Below, one piece after another: positions 15,190 to 23,580 of a DNA stretch of 64,000 bases (within the stretch, counting starts at the first letter, position 1; every line of letters begins with the position of its first letter). The stretch is from JBBWZH01 sp035544115 (lineage in GTDB: Bacteria > Actinomycetota > Actinomycetes > Mycobacteriales > CADCTP01): positions 7,936,001 through 8,000,000 of the forward strand of contig OY970235.1 of NCBI GenBank assembly GCA_963714145.1, in the 5' to 3' direction. Both the position numbers and the translations under genes were made by a program. Under the pieces are notes generated by a model. That model was not told where the DNA came from and did no database searches. It saw only the letters and a program-made list of their open reading frames with translations.

Positions 15190-16200
15190 TCAGCAGGTGC
15201 TGGTTGGGCTGTCGTGGGTCAGGGCGCAGATCATCCGGCCGCCGAGGGTGCTGCCGTAGCGGGCCAGGATCGCGGCGCGGAAGTCGTTCCACTGCCGGCG
15301 GGTCTCGGCGATCGCGCCCTGCACGGCGTTGTTGAAATTGCTGCCGACCAGGCCGCGGGTGGTGGTGGGGCCGCTGGTGGCGCCGGTGGCCGGGTCGATC
15401 AGGCCGAGGTCCTTGTTCATCGTGTTGTGCGTGATCCGGTTGGCGCACGGGCCGCTGCCGGGGGTGTTGTCCTGCCCGAGGGCGAAGCAGCCGGTGGTCA
15501 GGTCGGCCGGGATGGCCGGGGTGCCGGTGCCGCGCAGGTCCAGCACCGAACTGGGGCCGGTGCGGCCGAGGCCGGGCGGGTTCAGGACGCTGATCGGCTG
15601 GCCCGGGTTGGCCTGGTCGGTCCAGTTGCTGTGCGAGTAGAAGTCCTGCACGCCGTGCAGCGCGCGGCCGAAGCCGTCGATCGCGTTGCACTTCGCCCGG
15701 CCGCGCACGCCACCGACGAAGGTGCAACCAGGGGTGAGCAGCACCTGGAAGAAGCTGATGCCGCCGGAGCCGGTGAGCATTCCGGCCGCGTCCGTGACGC
15801 CGGCACCGAACCGGCCACGCAGGTGTTGCAGGCAGGACAGGAGCGCGGAATCGGCCTGCGCCCGGGTCTGCGGGTAGCCGGCGCCGGCGAAGAAGTCGGC
15901 GTCGTCGCAGTGCGCGGACGGGTCCAGCGGCTCGTCCGCGTCCGGCGCGCCGACCGCGCCGAAGGTGCCGGTCTTGCCGGCCACCTGGTCAATCGACACC
16001 GGCTCGAAACAGTCCCCTGTGGACGGTGCGGGGGTGCCCGCGGGGCAGGCCAGCGCGGCCCGGGTGAGCCGCTCGTGCTCGGCGTGCTGGCCGGCCGAGT
16101 TGATCGTGCCGAAGCCGTGTGCCGCCGGCGCAACGGCCTGGACCAGGCCGGCGACCAGCACCGCGACAATGAGGTACGGAACGCGACGGCGAAGCTGCAT
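15190..16200 (-). CDS. cinY: CinY-like secreted protein with HET-C/phospholipase-like HxxQDxxSH motif
   Basis: 336 residues; ATG 16200 follows TTGGGAGTC. Residues 1-30 form a signal peptide (PYLIVAVLVAGLVQAVAPAA). The mature protein starts HGFGTINSAGQHAEHERLTR and carries RALHGVQDFYSHSNWTD (about residue 180), the conserved metal-binding signature of the HET-C/zinc-dependent phospholipase C-like superfamily. It has eight or more cysteines, consistent with an exported disulfide-rich protein. From memory, proteins of this look are annotated CinY and occur in cinnamycin-type clusters, where their job is unproven. A secreted phospholipase-like protein beside a cluster whose product binds phosphatidylethanolamine is suggestive of resistance or release. 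Confidence 0.7.
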   Translation of the reverse strand: MQLRRRVPYLIVAVLVAGLVQAVAPAAHGFGTINSAGQHAEHERLTRAALACPAGTPAPSTGDCFEPVSIDQVAGKTGTFGAVGAPDADEPLDPSAHCDDADFFAGAGYPQTRAQADSALLSCLQHLRGRFGAGVTDAAGMLTGSGGISFFQVLLTPGCTFVGGVRGRAKCNAIDGFGRALHGVQDFYSHSNWTDQANPGQPISVLNPPGLGRTGPSSVLDLRGTGTPAIPADLTTGCFALGQDNTPGSGPCANRITHNTMNKDLGLIDPATGATSGPTTTRGLVGSNFNNAVQGAIAETRRQWNDFRAAILARYGSTLGGRMICALTHDSPTSTC

Positions 16201-16217
16201 GGATGACTCCCAACTTC

Positions 16218-16335
16218 GGTGCGGCCCGGTGGCCGCACCGGTCGATGACAGTAGGGCGGAAGATGACGCCGCGGCTGGTGCTGCCCCTTCGGCTGCCCGT
16301 AGGTTGACCCGATCAGCCGTACTGGCGATATCGCC
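16218..16335. promoter_or_regulatory. Divergent intergenic region with hairpin and palindrome
   Basis: The 341 bases between the CinY-like gene and the DUF1684 gene hold no gene. GGTGCGGC (16218-16225) pairs with GCCGCACC (16232-16239) in the 5' leader of the CinY-like gene, just ahead of its ribosome site. GGCGATATCGCC at 16324-16335 is a perfect 12-bp palindrome and could be an operator. I could not place a convincing promoter. Confidence 0.35.
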
Positions 16336-16541
16336 TCCCATACCAGGCTTTTTCGACCACGCAGAGAACCTCCCCACTGCCCGCCCGGCCTAACCTGGGG
16401 CAGGTCCGCCCGGCCGCCGGCCGGCGGTGACAGTGGCCGGAATCCGCGCCGGTCCGCCCGGCTTGTGCGGCAGGCGGCGCCGGCCGCCACCGTCAGGTCC
16501 GGGTCGGGCACCGGTATCGGGCACTGCTGAGGGAGTGGCGG

Positions 16542-17147
16542 ATGGGCAACAGGTATCTCGAACTGGCCGACTGGCGCCGCCAGGTCGCGCTGCTGTACGC
16601 CTCGGCCCGGGCCGAGCCCGACCCGGCCAGCGGGCACGAACGCTGGCGCCGCGGCCGCGACCGGCTGTTCCGCGAGCACCCGCAGAGCCCGCTGCCACCG
16701 GGCGACCCGCTGCGCGAGACCGGCCTGCCGTACTGGCCGTACGACCCGGCACTGCGCTTCGAAGTTCCACTGTGGACCGTCGACAATGGACCGCAGCTGG
16801 TCGTGCCGACCGGCGGTGACGGTGACACCACGCTGGCCCAGATCGGCTACGTCGACCTGCCGGCGCCGGTCGACGCGCGGCTGGATGTCTGGTGGCTCTA
16901 CCAGTACGCCGGCGGCATCTTCGTCCCGGTCCGGGACGGCACCGCCGGCGCCGGCAGCTATGGCGGCGGCCGCTACCTCCTCGACACGGCCAAGGGCGCC
17001 GACCTCGGCAGCACCCCGACCACCCTCACCCTCGACTTCAACTTCCTATACCACCCGTCCTGCCGCTACGACCCGTCCTGGACCTGCCCCCTCGCCCCCG
17101 AAGGCAATCGGATCGCCACCCCGCTGCCCGCCGGCGAACAGGTCTGA
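16542..17147 (+). CDS. DUF1684 family protein
   Basis: 201 residues without signal peptide or membrane segment. The DUF1684 pattern is clear in the second half: DVWWLYQYAGGIFVPVRDGT (about 120-139), then SYGGGRYLLDTAKGADLG, LDFNFLYHPSCRYDPSWTCP and LPAGEQV at the end. In this family the WWxYxxGGxxFxPFxD and DFNxxYNPxCxY blocks and the CP motif are conserved, but no enzymatic role is known to me. ATG 16542 is preceded by GAGGGAGTGGCGG-like spacing. It converges on the acyltransferase gene. Whether it belongs to the lanthipeptide cluster is open. Confidence 0.8.
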   Translation: MGNRYLELADWRRQVALLYASARAEPDPASGHERWRRGRDRLFREHPQSPLPPGDPLRETGLPYWPYDPALRFEVPLWTVDNGPQLVVPTGGDGDTTLAQIGYVDLPAPVDARLDVWWLYQYAGGIFVPVRDGTAGAGSYGGGRYLLDTAKGADLGSTPTTLTLDFNFLYHPSCRYDPSWTCPLAPEGNRIATPLPAGEQV

Positions 17148-17165
17148 CCGACCGGGCCGACCCCG

Positions 17166-17190
17166 CCGCCGGCCGGAGCGCTTCCGGCGG
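17166..17190. terminator. Bidirectional hairpin terminator
   Basis: CCGCCGG (17166-17172) pairs with CCGGCGG (17184-17190); an alternative inner hairpin CCGGA/TCCGG lies between. Sits between convergent genes ending at 17147 and 17203. Confidence 0.45.
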
Positions 17191-17202
17191 TGGGATGGCG
17201 GT

Positions 17203-19497
17203 TCAGGACCGGTAGGCGCCGGCGGTGGTCAGTTTCTGGTCGAGGAGGTCGAGCACGGACGCGGTGAACGGGAGGGACGGGTGGTCGTTGTCCTTGCGGA
17301 CGACGATGCCGTCGATGGCGGCGTCGCAGAGCGGCAGTCGGGGGCAGATGGCCTTGTCCAGGTCGACCGCGGTGACGTCGTGCCTGGCTTTCGCGCGTGC
17401 CTCGAGTGCCTGTTCGGACGGCAGTTTGCCGGCCGAGCGGGACGCGCACTGCTGCACGTACGTGGCCCGGGACAGGCACTCCCGCTGGTTGAACCGGGTC
17501 GACGGGGTCGGCTCGATCACGATCAGCCGCGCGCCGTACGAGCGGATCTTGTCGACCGCGCCGGGGAGCGCCGCGGTGAGCACGCGGCCCGGGTTGGTCT
17601 CCCCGGGCGCACCGTCCTGGAACAGGTCACGCGGGTAGTTCGGGTCGTCGTAGCCGCGGTTGATGGCGATGACCACGTCCGGCTTGATCGTCGGCAGCAT
17701 CTTGTCGTAGAGGAGTTTCCGGTTCTCCCGGCACGGCGCGGCGTTGCTGCCGGACGGCAGCACGCCGTCCTCCCACGGGCAGACGTAGTACATCCAGGTG
17801 TAGAGGGTCAGGTCGTGCCGCTCGGCGAGCTGGTTGAACACGGTGAAGTACATCTGCAGGTGCGAGTCGCCGAGCACCAGCACCTTCGGCCCGCTGCCCT
17901 GCCGGGACAGGCAACCCAGCCGGATGATCTGCTGCAGGCAGGTCTGCGCGGGCGGGCCCTGGCCGGCGGCCTTGATCGCGTCCCGGCCCGGCACCGGTGT
18001 CCGGGGCGCGGGTGCCTTCGTGCCGCCGGTCGGCTTCGAACCCGACGTCCCGGGTCCCTGCGGCCCCGTCTCCGGCGCCCCCGTCTCCGGCGGCAGCCGA
18101 TCCTGCGTCGGGCTCTGACCACCGGTGGCGTCGACGGCGAACGGGGTCAGCGGGGTGACGGCCGGGTCCCGGTCGGTGGTCAGCAGCGGCGGCAGTACCA
18201 GCAGGCCGGCCACCGCGCTCGCGGCGAGCCCCGCGGCGAGCACTCCGCGGCTACGCGCGGCCAGCGCCGGCGACCGCCGGATCGGCTGCTCGACCAGCCG
18301 GTGGCTCAGCGCCGCCAGGCCGAACGAGAGCACCATCGCCACCCCGAACAGGCTGTGCGGCGAGATCACCACGAACCGCTCGATCAGCAGGATGACGGGC
18401 CAGTGCCAGAGGTAGGTCCCGTACGAGATCTGGCCCAGGTACGTCACGGTCGACCAGGACAGCGGCCGGGCCGCCAGCCCGCGCGGGTCCAGTTCCAGCG
18501 ACGCCAGCAGCAGGACGGCGAACGCGGCGGTGAGCATCCCGCGTACCCCGACGCTGACGTGCACGGCGGTGCCGGCGAGCACCAGCAGGCTGCCCAGCGC
18601 GAGCAGCTGGCCCAGGCTGGCCGCGACCCGGCCGGCCCGGTTCGTGACGGTGATGTTCCGGCCGTAGCAGCACAACGTGAGCAGCGCGCCGGCGAGCAGC
18701 TGGTAGGCCCGGGTGTGCGTGCCGAAGTACTCGAAGGACGGGTCGCCGCGGTGCATCGCCGAGAGCAGCAGCGCCACTGAACCGGCCAGCAACAGCACGG
18801 TCAGCACCGCCAGCCGCTGCCGGGCCCGGCCCGGATTCCGCCGGGACAGCAGGAAGACCGCCGCGACGATCGCCGGCCAGGCCAGGTAGAACTGCTCCTC
18901 CACCGACAGCGACCAGAAGTGCTCGAACGGGCTGTGCTGGTTGGCGCTGGCGAAGTAGTCGGTGGCGTGCGCGGCGAAGTGCCAGTTGGCGAAGTACATC
19001 GCGGCGGCCCGGGCGTCACCCAGCAGCGGTTCGCGTTCGACCGCGGAGGCCACCGCGATCCAGACCAGGCTGGTCACGCCCAGCACCAGCAACGCGACCG
19101 GCAGCAGGCGACGCATCCGGCGGGCATAGAAGTCGACGAAGCTGATCCCGCCGCCGTACGCGGCCGCGAGCAACAACCGGGTGATCAGGAATCCGGAGAG
19201 GACGAAGAACATATCCACCCCGATGAAACCGCCGGGTACCCGGTGCATCCCAGCATGGAACGCGAGCACCAGCACAACCGCGACAACCCGCACCCCGTCC
19301 AGCGCCGGCCGGTACGGCAACTTCGTCCCGCCGGTGGACACCGCGCGGCCGGGGCCTGACACCAGCGGCGACGGCGCTGCCTCGGGCGGTATCCGGTCCG
19401 GCGGTGCCGATCCGGGTTGATGTGCTCGGCCGGGCCCGCGCGGCCCGGCCCCGTGCCGCCCCCTGGGCGCCGCGCTCGTGCGAACAGCGTGCGTCAC
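17203..19497 (-). CDS. OafA/YrhL-type membrane O-acyltransferase with SGNH domain
   Basis: About 764 residues, less if a later start is used, since the first 60 residues are low complexity. The membrane part begins YRPALDGVRVVAVVLVLAFH and shows GGFIGVDMFFVLSGFLIT, FYARRMRRLLPVALLVL and HFWSLSVEEQFYLAWP, the conserved blocks of acyltransferase family 3, with about ten membrane segments. The C-terminal extracytoplasmic SGNH hydrolase-like domain has VLVLGDSHLQMYF (about 540) and KDNDHPSLPFTA (about 736), giving the Ser and the Asp-x-x-His pair. Such fusions transfer acetyl or other acyl groups to cell-wall sugars, exopolysaccharides or peptidoglycan. Start GTG 19497 is uncertain. Confidence 0.9.
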   Translation of the reverse strand: MTHAVRTSAAPRGRHGAGPRGPGRAHQPGSAPPDRIPPEAAPSPLVSGPGRAVSTGGTKLPYRPALDGVRVVAVVLVLAFHAGMHRVPGGFIGVDMFFVLSGFLITRLLLAAAYGGGISFVDFYARRMRRLLPVALLVLGVTSLVWIAVASAVEREPLLGDARAAAMYFANWHFAAHATDYFASANQHSPFEHFWSLSVEEQFYLAWPAIVAAVFLLSRRNPGRARQRLAVLTVLLLAGSVALLLSAMHRGDPSFEYFGTHTRAYQLLAGALLTLCCYGRNITVTNRAGRVAASLGQLLALGSLLVLAGTAVHVSVGVRGMLTAAFAVLLLASLELDPRGLAARPLSWSTVTYLGQISYGTYLWHWPVILLIERFVVISPHSLFGVAMVLSFGLAALSHRLVEQPIRRSPALAARSRGVLAAGLAASAVAGLLVLPPLLTTDRDPAVTPLTPFAVDATGGQSPTQDRLPPETGAPETGPQGPGTSGSKPTGGTKAPAPRTPVPGRDAIKAAGQGPPAQTCLQQIIRLGCLSRQGSGPKVLVLGDSHLQMYFTVFNQLAERHDLTLYTWMYYVCPWEDGVLPSGSNAAPCRENRKLLYDKMLPTIKPDVVIAINRGYDDPNYPRDLFQDGAPGETNPGRVLTAALPGAVDKIRSYGARLIVIEPTPSTRFNQRECLSRATYVQQCASRSAGKLPSEQALEARAKARHDVTAVDLDKAICPRLPLCDAAIDGIVVRKDNDHPSLPFTASVLDLLDQKLTTAGAYRS

Positions 19498-19894
19498 CGG
19501 TCAATCCCCCAATTCCGCGCAGGACTGAGCCGGCGCGCACCCGCCCGCGCCCCGCTCTTCCATAGCGTTCCGTTGTCGCCACTAGACACGCGTGGGTGGT
19601 CGGTTAGGTTGTCTGCGCGGCGCCCGGAAACTGCGTGGGCGGTCGTGCCTGCCCGGTTCCCTGCCTGATCGGGTAGGCGGCCCGCGCGCTGGGAAGCCGC
19701 CGGAACGGGGCGCCGGCTCAGACACCGCGTCCTGGCCGGCGAGTGGCCAGTGCCGGAGCCGGCCGGAGCGCGGGCGGGCTGGCCCGGTCGGGGAGCATGC
19801 GGCGCACTGGTGCGGCCGCGGCCGGGAGGACTACCTCAACCGGCGGATGATCAGCACATCAGCTGCTGGATCAATCGTTTGCTCTAGTAGGACA
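19498..19894. other. Non-coding gap, no supported gene
   Basis: About 400 bases upstream of the acyltransferase gene with no reading frame that shows protein-like composition. A slightly AT-richer stretch near 19560-19615 may hold the acyltransferase promoter, but no clear -35/-10 pair was found. Confidence 0.4.
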
Positions 19895-19912
19895 CCGCAC
19901 CGGTCGGTGCGG
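19895..19912 (-). terminator. Hairpin terminator of the small gene at 19934
   Basis: CCGCACC (19895-19901) pairs with GGTGCGG (19906-19912) around a GGTC loop, just beyond the minus-strand stop at 19934. Confidence 0.55.
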
Positions 19913-19933
19913 CGACCGGCCGGTGGGGCCTGG

Positions 19934-20167
19934 TCAGACGGTGGCGGTGCGGCGGCAGAAGAGGGTGTACTCGCCGGTGACGACGTCGCCGTTGCTCATC
20001 GGGCGGTAGGTGGCTGAGATCAGCTCCCAGCCGTGCGCGGCGAGCAGAGACAGGCCGCCGTTCAGGTCGGTCTTGGACGTGAGGCCGACCAGCTCCTCGC
20101 CACCGGTCCATTTGTAGGCCTGCGTATAGGGACTGAGATAGGCGGTGAACGCACGCTGTTCTTGCAT
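19934..20167 (-). CDS. Small protein of unknown function (DUF4177-like)
   Basis: 77 residues from ATG 20167: QEQRAFTAYLSPYTQAYKWT, then LNGGLSLLAAHGWELISATY and GEYTLFCRRTATV. The NxLaxxGWELvs segment followed by a short beta strand resembles the DUF4177 family of small soluble proteins. No role is known. TACTAT lies 14 bases before the ATG, so the leader is very short, and ACTAC/GTAGT form a small inverted repeat there. Its own terminator hairpin suggests it is monocistronic. Confidence 0.65.
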   Translation of the reverse strand: MQEQRAFTAYLSPYTQAYKWTGGEELVGLTSKTDLNGGLSLLAAHGWELISATYRPMSNGDVVTGEYTLFCRRTATV

Positions 20168-20305
20168 GACTACAGATAGTAGTTGAGCGGCATGCGATCG
20201 GGCAGCCACGGCCCGCGGGCCTGTCACCAGCTGATGCCTCGCGCGACGGCCATCGTCACTTCGCGACGTTTAGGCTCGGGTAGGCACTTTCCGGGAGGAG
20301 TCAGG

Positions 20306-21442
20306 ATGGCTGGGACAACTGTTGGCGTCATCCTCAACGGAGTCACCGGGCGGATGGGTTACCGCCAGCATCTGATGCGGTCGATCCTGGCGATCCGCGA
20401 CGACGGCGGGCTCGAGCTCAGCGACGGCAGCCGGGTGCAGGTCGAGCCGCTGCTGGTCGGCCGCACCGAGGCGAAGCTGGCCGAGATCGCCGCCCGGCAC
20501 GGCGTGGCCCACTACACCACCGACCTGGACGGCGCGTTGGCCGACGAGCGCTGGCGGGTGTACTTCGACACCCAGGTGACCCAGGCCCGGGCGCTGGCGA
20601 TCAAGAAGGCGATCAGCGCCGGCAAGGACGTCTACACCGAGAAGCCGCTCGCCGAGACCTACGCCGAGGCGACCGAACTGGCCGAGTTGGCCGCCGCCGC
20701 CGGCATCCGCAACGGGGTGGTGCACGACAAGCTGTTCCTACCCGGCCTGGTCAAGCTGCGCCGGCTGATCGACTCCGGCTTCTTCGGCCGGATCCTGTCG
20801 GTCCGTGGCGAGTTCGGCTACTGGGTCTTCGAGGGTGACTGGATGCCGGCGCAGCGGCCGAGCTGGAACTACCGGGCCGAGGACGGCGGCGGCATCGTCG
20901 CCGACATGTTCTGCCACTGGAACTATGTGCTGGAAAACCTGTTCGGCCGGGTGGAACACGTCTACGCGCAGGCGGTGACGCACATCCCGTCCCGAGTGGA
21001 CGAACGCGGTGCCGGCTACCAGGCCACCGCCGACGACGCGGCGTACGCGGTCTTCGGGCTGGCCGGCGGGGTGGTGGCGCAGCTCAACTCCAGCTGGACG
21101 ACCCGGGTGTACCGGCGCGAGCTGGTCGAGTTCCAGGTCGACGGCACGCTGGGCAGCGCGGTCGCCGGGCTGTTCGACTGCCGCGTGCAGCCGCGGGTCG
21201 CGACCCCGCGACCGACCTGGAACCCGGACGTTCCGGAGACCCACGACTACCTGGCCGACTGGCTGCCGGTGCCGGACGGCGAGCCGGTGCGCAACGGCTT
21301 CCGGGTGCAGTGGGAGCAGTTCCTCCGGCATGTGCTCGAGGGCGGCCCGTACCCGTACGACTTCGCCGCCGGGGCCCGCGGGGTGCGGCTGGCCGAGGCC
21401 GGGTTGACCTCGTCCCGGACCGGTCGACGGGTCGAGCTGTGA
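20306..21442 (+). CDS. Gfo/Idh/MocA family NAD(P)-dependent oxidoreductase
   Basis: 378 residues with ATG 20306 after GGGAGGAG. The N-terminal Rossmann fold begins TTVGVILNGVTGRMGYRQH, and the family signature VYTEKPLAETYAEATELAEL (about 112-131, with the conserved EKP) follows. The C-terminal domain includes VADMFCHWNYVLENLFGRVE, where DMxxHW is consistent with the family active-site His. These enzymes oxidise or reduce sugars, inositols and related polyols. It is the first gene of a tightly coupled trio: the next gene starts within its stop codon (GTGA). The trio probably degrades a sugar acid, inositol-like compound or glycoside; the exact substrate is not visible. Confidence 0.88.
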   Translation: MAGTTVGVILNGVTGRMGYRQHLMRSILAIRDDGGLELSDGSRVQVEPLLVGRTEAKLAEIAARHGVAHYTTDLDGALADERWRVYFDTQVTQARALAIKKAISAGKDVYTEKPLAETYAEATELAELAAAAGIRNGVVHDKLFLPGLVKLRRLIDSGFFGRILSVRGEFGYWVFEGDWMPAQRPSWNYRAEDGGGIVADMFCHWNYVLENLFGRVEHVYAQAVTHIPSRVDERGAGYQATADDAAYAVFGLAGGVVAQLNSSWTTRVYRRELVEFQVDGTLGSAVAGLFDCRVQPRVATPRPTWNPDVPETHDYLADWLPVPDGEPVRNGFRVQWEQFLRHVLEGGPYPYDFAAGARGVRLAEAGLTSSRTGRRVEL

Positions 21443-22596
21443 CGCTCCTGCTCAGCCCGGACGGGCGGGTGGTGTCGCACCCGCTGGCCGCCCCGCCGCG
21501 GTTCTCCCGACCGACCGCGCCGCTGCGCGCGCGGACGGCGTACGCGGCGGCGCACGTGATCCCGCTGCCCTGGGCGGAGAACGTGCCGGGTGCGCCGGCC
21601 CAACTGGACTGGGACGCGACGCTGGGCTTCCGCCGGTACCTGTGGTCATGGGGGCTGGGCGTGGCCGACGCGATGGACACCGCGCAGCGCAACATGGGCC
21701 TGGACCCGGCCGCCACCCGGGAGCTGATCGCCCGCAGCGCCGCCGAGGCCCGCGCCGTCGGCGGGGCACTGGTGGTCGGCGTCGGCACCGACCACCTGGA
21801 CTCGCCGGTGGTCGGCCTGGACGAGGTGATCGCCGCGTACCTGGAGCAGCTGGGGTACGTGGTCGAGCAGGGTGCCGGTGTGGTGCTGATGGCCAGCCGG
21901 CAGTTGGCCCGCGTGGCGCGGTCGGCGGACGACTACCGCACCGTCTACGACGCCGTACTGTCCCAAGTGGACGGTCCGGTGCTGCTGCACTGGCTGGGCG
22001 AGCAGTTCGACCCGGCGCTGGCCGGCTACTGGGGCTCGGCCGACGTCGCGACCGCCAGCCGGACCGTGCTGGACGTGATCGCCGGCAACCCGGGCAAGGT
22101 CGCCGGGGTGAAGATGTCGCTGCTCGACCCGGCCGCCGAGGTGGCACTGCGGCGCGCGCTGCCGCCCGGGACAGCGCTGCTGACCGGCGACGACTACCAC
22201 TACGTGGACCTGATCGCCGGCGACGACGGCGGGCATTCGGACGCCCTGCTCGGCGCGTTCGCGGCCATCGCGCCGGCCGCGTCGGCGGCGCTGCAGGCGC
22301 TGGACCGCGGCGACAGCGCCGAGTACCGGCGGGTGCTGGGGCCGACCGAGGCGCTGAGCCGGCACATCTTCGCCGCGCCCACCCCGTACTACAAGACCGG
22401 GGTGGCGTTCCTGGCCTGGCTGAACGGGCACCAGCCGGCGTTCGCGATGGTCGGTGGCCTGCACGCGGCCCGCAGCCTGCCGCACCTGAGCGAGATCGTC
22501 CGGCTGGCCGACGCCGCCGGCGCGCTGGAGGAACCCGACCTGGCCGCGCACCGCTGGTCGGCGCTGCTGGCCACACACGGCCTGGCACCACGGTGA
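21439..22596 (+). CDS. DUF993 protein (dihydrodipicolinate synthase-like aldolase fold)
   Basis: 385 residues; GTG 21439 overlaps the preceding stop. Sequence blocks such as AAHVIPLPWAENVPGAPAQL, DWDATLGFRRYLWSWGLGVA, VAGVKMSLLD (with a Lys where DapA-like aldolases form the Schiff base) and LLTGDDYHYVDLIAGDDGGHSDALLGAF fit the DUF993 branch of TIM-barrel aldolases. The reaction is not established, although an aldol cleavage or dehydratase step in sugar catabolism is likely from the neighbours. The next gene again starts inside its stop codon. Confidence 0.82.
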   Translation: MTLLLSPDGRVVSHPLAAPPRFSRPTAPLRARTAYAAAHVIPLPWAENVPGAPAQLDWDATLGFRRYLWSWGLGVADAMDTAQRNMGLDPAATRELIARSAAEARAVGGALVVGVGTDHLDSPVVGLDEVIAAYLEQLGYVVEQGAGVVLMASRQLARVARSADDYRTVYDAVLSQVDGPVLLHWLGEQFDPALAGYWGSADVATASRTVLDVIAGNPGKVAGVKMSLLDPAAEVALRRALPPGTALLTGDDYHYVDLIAGDDGGHSDALLGAFAAIAPAASAALQALDRGDSAEYRRVLGPTEALSRHIFAAPTPYYKTGVAFLAWLNGHQPAFAMVGGLHAARSLPHLSEIVRLADAAGALEEPDLAAHRWSALLATHGLAPR

Positions 22597-23471
22597 GCGC
22601 AGCGCCGCGAACGGGAAGCACAGTAAGCGCGCATCCGCGGCTGTCGTTGAATCAGGCGACGATCCGGCGGGCGCCGCTGGCGGACGCGGTCAAGGTGACG
22701 GTGGCGGCCGGTGTCGGGAGCATCGGGCTCTGGCGCGAGCCGGTGATGGATGTCGGGCTGCCGGCGGCCGCCGCGCTGGTGCGCGCGGCCGGGCTGCGCG
22801 TCTCCAGCCTGTGCCGGGGCGGGTTCATGACGGCGAGCGAGCCGGCCGCGCGGCGGGCGGCGCTGGACGACAACCGGCGGGCGATCGCCGAGGCGGCGGC
22901 GCTGGGCACGGCCGAACTGGTGCTGGTCGTCGGCGGCCTGCCGGCCGGCTCACGCGATCTGCCGGGCGCGCGGCAGCGGGTGCGGGACGCGATCGGCGAA
23001 CTGGTGCCGGACGCGCTCGCCGCCGGGGTGCGGTTGGCGATCGAGCCGCTGCACCCGATGTACGCGGCCGACCGCGCGGTGGTGTCCACATTGGCCCAGG
23101 CGCTCGATATCGCCGAACAGTTCCCGGCCGCGGCGGCCGGTGTCGTGGTGGACACGTTCCACGTCTGGTGGGATCCGGACCTGCTGGCCCAGATCGCCCG
23201 GGCCGGGTCGGCCGGCCGGATCGCCAGCTATCAGGTCTGCGACTGGATCACCCCGCTGCCGGCGGACGTGCTGCTCGCCCGTGGCCTGCCCGGCGACGGG
23301 CACATCGACTTCGGCCCGGTCACCGCGGCGGTGACCGCGGCCGGCTACCGCGGCGACGTCGAGGTGGAGGTGTTCAACCAGGCGGTCTGGGACGCGCCCT
23401 GGGCGGACGTGGCGGCCGCCGTGGTGCGGTCGTTCGCCGAGCACATCCCGCTGCCGGCCGGCGCCCCGTGA
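22593..23471 (+). CDS. Sugar phosphate isomerase/epimerase family TIM barrel
   Basis: 292 residues; GTG 22593 overlaps the DUF993 stop. The AP-endonuclease-2-like fold is seen in RLSLNQATIRRAPLADAVKV (strand 1), TAELVLVVGGLP, GVRLAIEPLHPMYAADRAVV (Glu metal ligand), GVVVDTFHVWWDPDL (Asp and His ligands), YQVCDWITPL and GDVEVEVFNQAVW (final Glu). These give a plausible divalent metal site. Members isomerise or epimerise keto-sugars and inositol derivatives. Last gene of the trio, followed by a strong terminator. Confidence 0.88.
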   Translation: MSAAPRTGSTVSAHPRLSLNQATIRRAPLADAVKVTVAAGVGSIGLWREPVMDVGLPAAAALVRAAGLRVSSLCRGGFMTASEPAARRAALDDNRRAIAEAAALGTAELVLVVGGLPAGSRDLPGARQRVRDAIGELVPDALAAGVRLAIEPLHPMYAADRAVVSTLAQALDIAEQFPAAAAGVVVDTFHVWWDPDLLAQIARAGSAGRIASYQVCDWITPLPADVLLARGLPGDGHIDFGPVTAAVTAAGYRGDVEVEVFNQAVWDAPWADVAAAVVRSFAEHIPLPAGAP

Positions 23472-23536
23472 CGGCCACGATCCATCCGCGGCCCGCCCTG
23501 GTCGCGGCCGGAGGAGCCGGACGCCACAGTCGGGTG

Positions 23537-23574
23537 CCGGCGCGGGCCGGTCGGGTCGACCCGGCCCGCGCCGG
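23537..23574. terminator. Strong bidirectional hairpin terminator
   Basis: CCGGCGCGGGCC (23537-23548) is perfectly complementary to GGCCCGCGCCGG (23563-23574), separating the convergent sugar trio and GH99-like gene. Confidence 0.65.
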
Positions 23575-23580
23575 GAGCCG

